Shown here: positions 59,874-64,000 of the stretch, one piece after another
Layout of the letters: every line of letters starts with the position of its first letter
Numbering within the stretch: position 1 is the first letter of the stretch
Origin: Bifidobacteriaceae bacterium
Lineage (GTDB): Bacteria > Actinomycetota > Actinomycetes > Actinomycetales > WQXJ01
NCBI GenBank assembly: GCA_031268215.1
Contig: JAIRXP010000004.1
Span: 28,430 to 92,429 of the forward strand
DNA length: 64,000 nt
Direction: 5' to 3'
Made by a program: the position numbers and the translations under genes
Notes under the pieces: model-generated
Database searches by the model: none
Seen by the model: the letters and a program-made list of their open reading frames with translations, nothing else
What the model was told of the DNA's origin: nothing

Positions 59874-59984
59874 TCAACGCTTGGAGACCTCGGGCCTGTG
59901 GCCAACCGAAATCACCACAACTAGCAGCACTCGGTCCTCGATGGTGTAAATGACACGGTAGTCCCCAACGCGGACGCGCCAACC
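59874..59984 (-). pseudogene. C-terminal fragment of RelE/YoeB-like toxin
   Basis: GWRVRVGDYRVIYTIEDRVLLVVVISVGHRPEVSKR* in a different frame from the adjacent antitoxin. Confidence 0.7.
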
Positions 59985-60142
59985 GGATCTTCCAAAGCTT
60001 TCTCCATGCGCTCGAAGGTTTCGACATCAACCAGCACGGCGGCCCTCTTCCCGCGCCGGGTAAACACCACTCCTTGTTCGCGTGACTGTTCAATAAGTGC
60101 TGGCAGCGTACTCCCGGCCGCGGTTACGGTGACCTCTGTCAT
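59921..60142 (-). pseudogene. Phd/YefM-like antitoxin, 3' end lost by deletion into relE
   Basis: MTEVTVTAAGSTLPALIEQSREQGVVFTRRGKRAAVLVDVETFERMEKALEDPVG then out-of-frame tail. Confidence 0.7.
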
Positions 60143-60302
60143 AGCTAATCCGTTTCCTTGACCAGACCGACATCCCCCTCTGCGATAGTTGGCTCTGTCA
60201 GCGCGCGGCCGGACCCCTGGGCGTTGGTCCTTCCCAAGTGAAGTGCTGGGCAAATGACCAGTGCCATTCCACCAAGACTTACGGACTGGTAACCTGGGCC
60301 CT

Positions 60303-60575
60303 GTGAATCCAACGGCTGTCTCGCCTCGCCAATCGCACTACCGGGTGCGGATCTCGACCAACGGACGTCTGGTCTTGCCCCAGCCGGTGAGAAGGGCCAA
60401 GGGCTGGCGGGACCGTGATGAGCTTCTGCTCATCGAGACAGCTGACGGAGTGCTGATCGGCAAGCCCGCCGAAGTGCTCCACGCCATCCAGGCGCGCTTC
60501 CACGAGCCGGATTCGGTGACAGACGAGTTGATCGCCGAACGCCGGGCCCAGGCTGCCAAGGATGCTACCGAGTGA
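60303..60575 (+). CDS. AbrB/MazE-type antitoxin (VapB-like)
   Basis: YRVRISTNGRLVLPQPVRRAKGWRDRDELLLIETADGVLIGKP. Confidence 0.85.
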   Translation: MNPTAVSPRQSHYRVRISTNGRLVLPQPVRRAKGWRDRDELLLIETADGVLIGKPAEVLHAIQARFHEPDSVTDELIAERRAQAAKDATE

Positions 60576-60952
60576 CCGCCAAACCCTCGTGTGTCCTGGA
60601 CGCCTCGGCCGTCATCGCGATGATCTTCGCGGAAGACGGCCACGAGGCGGTCGCCGAGGCGGTCCTGGCGGGCCGAGCTGCCATAAGCACCGCCAACTGG
60701 GCAGAGGTGGCTCAGAAGACCAGGCAGAAGGGCGAAGACTGGTCCGCGGCGAGAGGATTTCTTGAAGCGCAGTTGTCGGTCGAACCCGTGACCTTACAGG
60801 ACGCCGAGGCGGCAGCGGTCTATTGGGGGGACCACAAGTTCCTGTCGCTGGGTGACCGCATTTGCCTGGCGCTCGCGGATCGCCTCGCCCTGCCGGCCCT
60901 CACAGCGGATTCCGCCTGGGACGGCATCGGGCGCGCAAGACTTGTCCGTTGA
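60572..60952 (+). CDS. PIN-domain VapC-type toxin
   Basis: CVLDASAVIAMIFAEDG, STANWAEVAQK, LSLGDRICLALADRLALPALTAD; 4-nt overlap with antitoxin. Confidence 0.88.
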   Translation: MTAKPSCVLDASAVIAMIFAEDGHEAVAEAVLAGRAAISTANWAEVAQKTRQKGEDWSAARGFLEAQLSVEPVTLQDAEAAAVYWGDHKFLSLGDRICLALADRLALPALTADSAWDGIGRARLVR

Positions 60953-61075
60953 TTCCCTGCCCGTGGCTGCGGGCCCCGCCGTTCTGACTGACTCGGAAAC
61001 CATCAAACCAACCGAAAACGGCCTGCGACAAACCCAGAAAAGCCATCTTCTAACCTGACCCTTCTATGGGTTTTG

Positions 61076-61279
61076 TCAGGCCGTGATTCGCCGGAGTTGG
61101 CGGTAGAGCTGGCGGGTGACGTGTCGTTTTAGGCAGCGGCGGGCCTCCGCCTTTACCGTGTTGCTGTACCGAATCAGTTGCACGTCGTCCAACGCCACAT
61201 CCTGCTTACGGATCAGCGGCTTGTCATACCGCCCCACCATCGGCAACGCTCGTTCGAAATACCGCTCAACTGGATGCAC
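61076..61279 (-). mobile_element. Possible transposase C-terminal remnant (IS110-like)
   Basis: ALDDVQLIRYSNTVKAEARRCLKRHVTRQLYRQLRRI resembles the C-term of IS110-family transposases. Confidence 0.4.
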
Positions 61280-61347
61280 CGATCAAGTACATCCGGCGCT
61301 ACTGCCACGCGTTCCGTGGGTGCCGAGCCGCCAGCCTCAACCCATCA

Positions 61348-61491
61348 ATCCTGCGCAGCCTTGACGCCATCCACGTCGCCAGCGCCCTGGCACTGATCCC
61401 AGACCTCACGGCCACGGTCACATACGACATCCGCATGGCCGATGCCGCCCGCCTAGCCGCGCTCCAAGTCCTCGCTCCGGGCGCAACCTGA
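61348..61491 (+). pseudogene. C-terminal fragment of PIN/VapC toxin
   Basis: ILRSLDAIHVASALALIPDLTATVTYDIRMADAARLAALQVLAPGAT*, near-identical to 63200-63347. Confidence 0.85.
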
Positions 61492-61543
61492 GACGCACAT
61501 CGCCCCGGTGTTCCCCGCGGCCCAATAGGGCCGCTGACGGAGT

Positions 61544-61579
61544 TGGAGCCATCTACCGGATTCGAACCGATAACCGTCC
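61544..61579 (-). repeat. tRNA 3'-half repeat A (putative att site)
   Basis: Minus strand GGACGGTTATCGGTTCGAATCCGGTAGATGGCTCCA: T-arm plus acceptor 3' strand; no 5' half. Confidence 0.8.
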
Positions 61580-61594
61580 AGGCGTCTCGACATA

Positions 61595-61617
61595 TTAGCA
61601 TATGGCCAATATGCTTA
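61595..61617. promoter_or_regulatory. Palindrome over the antitoxin start (putative operator)
   Basis: TTA-GCATAT-GGCCA-ATATGC-TTA. Confidence 0.55.
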
Positions 61618-61865
61618 TGTGCGTGCGAACAACTCTGATCATTCCGGACACGCTCTACTCCGACGTGAAACTGGCGGCGGCCCGCCAGAAGCGGACCGTG
61701 ACAGCACTTGTCGAGGAGGCGCTGCGCGACCTGCTCCGGCACCACAGTGAGGCTGACCAAGACCCGGAGCCGTTCCGCCTGGAACCATTCGGCGGCCATG
61801 GCCTGCGCCCAGGCGTCGATTTGACGGATTCGTCCGCGCTCGCGGACCTGATGGACCAACTGTGA
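61602..61865 (+). CDS. Ribbon-helix-helix VapB-type antitoxin
   Basis: MCVRTTLIIPDTLYSDVKLAAARQKRTVTALVEEALRDLL; start could be 61611. Confidence 0.85.
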   Translation: MANMLMCVRTTLIIPDTLYSDVKLAAARQKRTVTALVEEALRDLLRHHSEADQDPEPFRLEPFGGHGLRPGVDLTDSSALADLMDQL

Positions 61866-62287
61866 TCATCCCCGACGTCAACGTCCTGATCGGCGCGATG
61901 AGGGCGGACTCTCCGCGCCATGAAGAATTGGCCGCATGGTTGGCTAAGGCAGTCCAACGACCGGAGCCATTGGGGCTGACCGCAGCGGTATTGGGCGGGG
62001 CTGTCCGAATAGTCACGCATCCGCGGGTCTTTGTCCCGCCCACTCCGCTGGAAACGGCCTTGGCACAAGTCGCGACGCTGCGCGAAGCGGCGGGCACACA
62101 AGAGGTGGGGCCTGGCCCGCGGCACTGGGAAATCGTGGACCGGCTGTGCCGCGAAGCGGACGCTCGGGGCAACTTGGTGGCGGACGCCCAGCATGCCGCC
62201 GTCGCCATCGAGCACGGCGCCACCTGGGTGACACTCGACCGAGACTTCGCCAGATTCTCGGGCTTGACCTGGACCTCGCCCCTGTAG
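61862..62287 (+). CDS. PIN-domain VapC-type toxin
   Basis: MIIPDVNVLIGAMRADSPRHEELAAWL, GNLVADAQHAAVAIEHGATWVTLDRDFARF. Confidence 0.9.
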   Translation: MIIPDVNVLIGAMRADSPRHEELAAWLAKAVQRPEPLGLTAAVLGGAVRIVTHPRVFVPPTPLETALAQVATLREAAGTQEVGPGPRHWEIVDRLCREADARGNLVADAQHAAVAIEHGATWVTLDRDFARFSGLTWTSPL

Positions 62288-62360
62288 AGGCCGGCACTCC
62301 GGGGCTTCGCGGTACATTGACCGGTGGCCCGGTATGGCCCTTCTCGACCAGGGCAAACAT

Positions 62361-62399
62361 TGAGCCACCTATCGGACTCGAACCGATGACCGTCCGCTT
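62361..62399 (-). repeat. tRNA 3'-half repeat B (putative att site)
   Basis: Minus strand AAGCGGACGGTCATCGGTTCGAGTCCGATAGGTGGCTCA. Confidence 0.8.
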
Positions 62400-62670
62400 A
62401 GCCGACCACTATTTTCAATAGTTTGTGGAGGGTTGCCAATAGTTGGCGTTGCCGCAGGTGAATCGCTGTCTTATGTTGCGTTTGCCTGCGATGGGTTGTC
62501 ACTGGTTACCACCCAAAGTGGAGGGTAAACGGAGGATCGCAGCCGACCGCGTTCCGTCCAAGGGGGCCTTTCCTGAGGTTTCTGCGCCTTGGCGCGGCCT
62601 GAATCGGCGACACCTCGGCTTCACACGTCGCCCTGACCGCACCTGGCCGAGGAACGGGCCATGGTCTACA

Positions 62671-62949
62671 ATGACGATCATGATGCGCGTGGGAATACGG
62701 GAGTTGCGACAGAACCCGGCCGCCGCGATTGAAGCGGCGCGGAACGGCCAGATCGTGGTCATCACCGACCGCGGGACCGGAGTGGCCCAAATCACCCCGC
62801 TGCCAGGGACTTGGCGCGACCGGATGGCGGCCGCGGGTCGGCTGATCCCACGCGCCAAGTCCCCGTCCAGCCTGCCGCCGCCGCTGCCCGCCGACCAAAC
62901 CGAGCCTTTCGGCGCCGTTCTGACGCGGATGCGGGAACAAGAACGCTGA
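62671..62949 (+). CDS. Phd/YefM-type antitoxin
   Basis: MRVGIRELRQNPAAAIEAARNGQIVVITDRGTGVAQITPL. Confidence 0.85.
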   Translation: MTIMMRVGIRELRQNPAAAIEAARNGQIVVITDRGTGVAQITPLPGTWRDRMAAAGRLIPRAKSPSSLPPPLPADQTEPFGAVLTRMREQER

Positions 62950-63347
62950 TGCCGCTCTACTACCTGGACACGTCCGCGCTCGTAAAGATGGTCAAGGAAG
63001 AGCCCAGCAGCGCCGCCTTCCAACGCCTGTGGATCAGCGGCGCCGAATTCGCCAGCAGCATCCTGACGAAGACCGAGCTTCTCCGCGCCGTCAGGTCCGG
63101 CGGGGACGCCGCAACCCGCCAAGCACGGGCCGCGCTCGAAGCGGTGGATCTGCTGCCACTCGACAACTCCATCGCAGAGGCCGCCGCAGGCCTCGCCCCG
63201 GCGATCCTGCGCAGCCTCGACGCAATTCACCTCGCCAGCGCCCTGGCATTGACCCCGGACCTCACGGCCGTGGTCACATACGACACACGCATGGCCGATG
63301 CCGCCCGCCTGGCCGCGCTGCAAGTCCTCGCACCGGGGACAACCTGA
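62949..63347 (+). CDS. PIN-domain VapC-type toxin
   Basis: YYLDTSALVKMVKEE, SSILTKTELLRAV, SLDAIHLASALALTPDLTAVVTYDTRMADAARLAALQVLAPGTT; TGATG overlap. Confidence 0.9.
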   Translation: MPLYYLDTSALVKMVKEEPSSAAFQRLWISGAEFASSILTKTELLRAVRSGGDAATRQARAALEAVDLLPLDNSIAEAAAGLAPAILRSLDAIHLASALALTPDLTAVVTYDTRMADAARLAALQVLAPGTT

Positions 63348-63397
63348 GACACACATCGCACAGGGGCCTCGGCGCCAAGCAGGGCGGCCGATGGGAT

Positions 63398-63437
63398 TGG
63401 AGCCACCTATCGGACTCGAACCGATGACCGTCCGCTT
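63398..63437 (-). repeat. tRNA 3'-half repeat C (putative att site)
   Basis: Minus strand AAGCGGACGGTCATCGGTTCGAGTCCGATAGGTGGCTCCA with encoded CCA. Confidence 0.8.
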
Positions 63438-63887
63438 TGATTCCCAACCTTTTCGGGGATTTGCGGTGAGCTGCAATCGTTGGCATTGTCCCTGTTCACC
63501 GGTCGATTGTCGTTGCCGATGACTGCGGCGGGGTCTCGTCGCTTTGCATCTAAAACGATGAGTAAGCGATGGCCCCAGCTCACTGCCGTTTCCGGCACGA
63601 GTCCCACTGCCCCCCTCGCGTCGCCCGCACCCTAGCTCAACGGGGCCTTGCCCACAACCCGTGCGCTACACCACCGTCCGGACCTACCATCAAACAACCA
63701 AATGGAACACCAATGCGTAACGCTCCCGACCGCGTTCCTGCCGCAGTCGGTCCTCCGCTTTACGCACGGCCATTGTCAATGACCTGCGGAGCGTGTCCGC
63801 TGGCCCAGGCCAGGCCCCCACAGCAGAAAACCCGAGGCAACCGAGAGCAACTTCGACATGACGTATGCGACTGAAGAAATGCAGTAA

Positions 63888-64000
63888 CTATTCAGGGCCC
63901 GCTTTCTGGATGATAAAGGAGTTGATATAGTCGGGGGTTATTCCGCGAACTAAACCAGCGCCCCGGACAGTAACCCAACACAGAATATACGGCGCGTCAC
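63888..64000 (-). CDS. Possible C-terminus of a CDS extending past the window edge
   Basis: Open minus-strand frame DAPYILCWVTVRGAGLVRGITPDYINSFIIQKAGPE*. Confidence 0.3.
   Translation of the reverse strand, partial: DAPYILCWVTVRGAGLVRGITPDYINSFIIQKAGPE

Noticed and set aside
62499-63476. 325-aa minus-strand ORF across the Phd-VapC module
   Set aside because: Antisense to recognisable TA genes and lacks any family-like motif; contains the antisense of repeat C.
63600-63690. tRNA-like strings (CCTAGCTCAACGGGG; minus-strand GGTGTAGCGCACGGG)
   Set aside because: No coherent cloverleaf: D-stem and acceptor partners do not pair and there is no T-arm. Not called as a tRNA.

Overview
High-GC actinobacterial chromosome segment. 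Nothing was run; all calls come from reading the sequence and the supplied ORF translations. Positions ~1-46900 are mostly conserved housekeeping genes: menB (partial)/menE/menA, trk/ktr K+ uptake, ABC export, otsA-otsB, sugar ABC ATPase, DUF4032, rlmB, cysS-ispF-carD, gpmA, lsr2, lysS-panC-DUF2520-DUF3180-folBK-folP-folE-ftsH-hpt-tilS-metalloprotease-ppa-dacB, NlpC/P60, bcp, metY-metX. Two accessory regions stand out. (1) A tightly coupled five-gene operon at 47139-54971: a MSGPKGY-start protein, a ClpB-D2-like AAA+ ATPase with a degenerate first half, a NrdG/PflA-like radical-SAM protein, a zinc-ribbon/FHA protein, and a membrane Ser/Thr kinase. It is followed by a decayed secreted-protein gene and an orphan 392-aa gene, and looks like an uncharacterised phospho-signalling/remodelling system. 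(2) A toxin-antitoxin graveyard/array at 58300-63450 with at least three intact and several mosaic or truncated TA modules. Three same-orientation ~36-40 bp repeats matching the 3' half of a tRNA gene (T-arm plus acceptor, probably tRNA-Thr) delimit individual TA cassettes. Smaller observations include a pair of 47-nt hairpin elements with a compensatory change, an S/Q-rich insertion in IspF, a FolB-FolK fusion with a long disordered tail, a RelE-like ORF with no start codon directly after an antitoxin TGA, and spaced direct repeats upstream of an NlpC/P60 gene.
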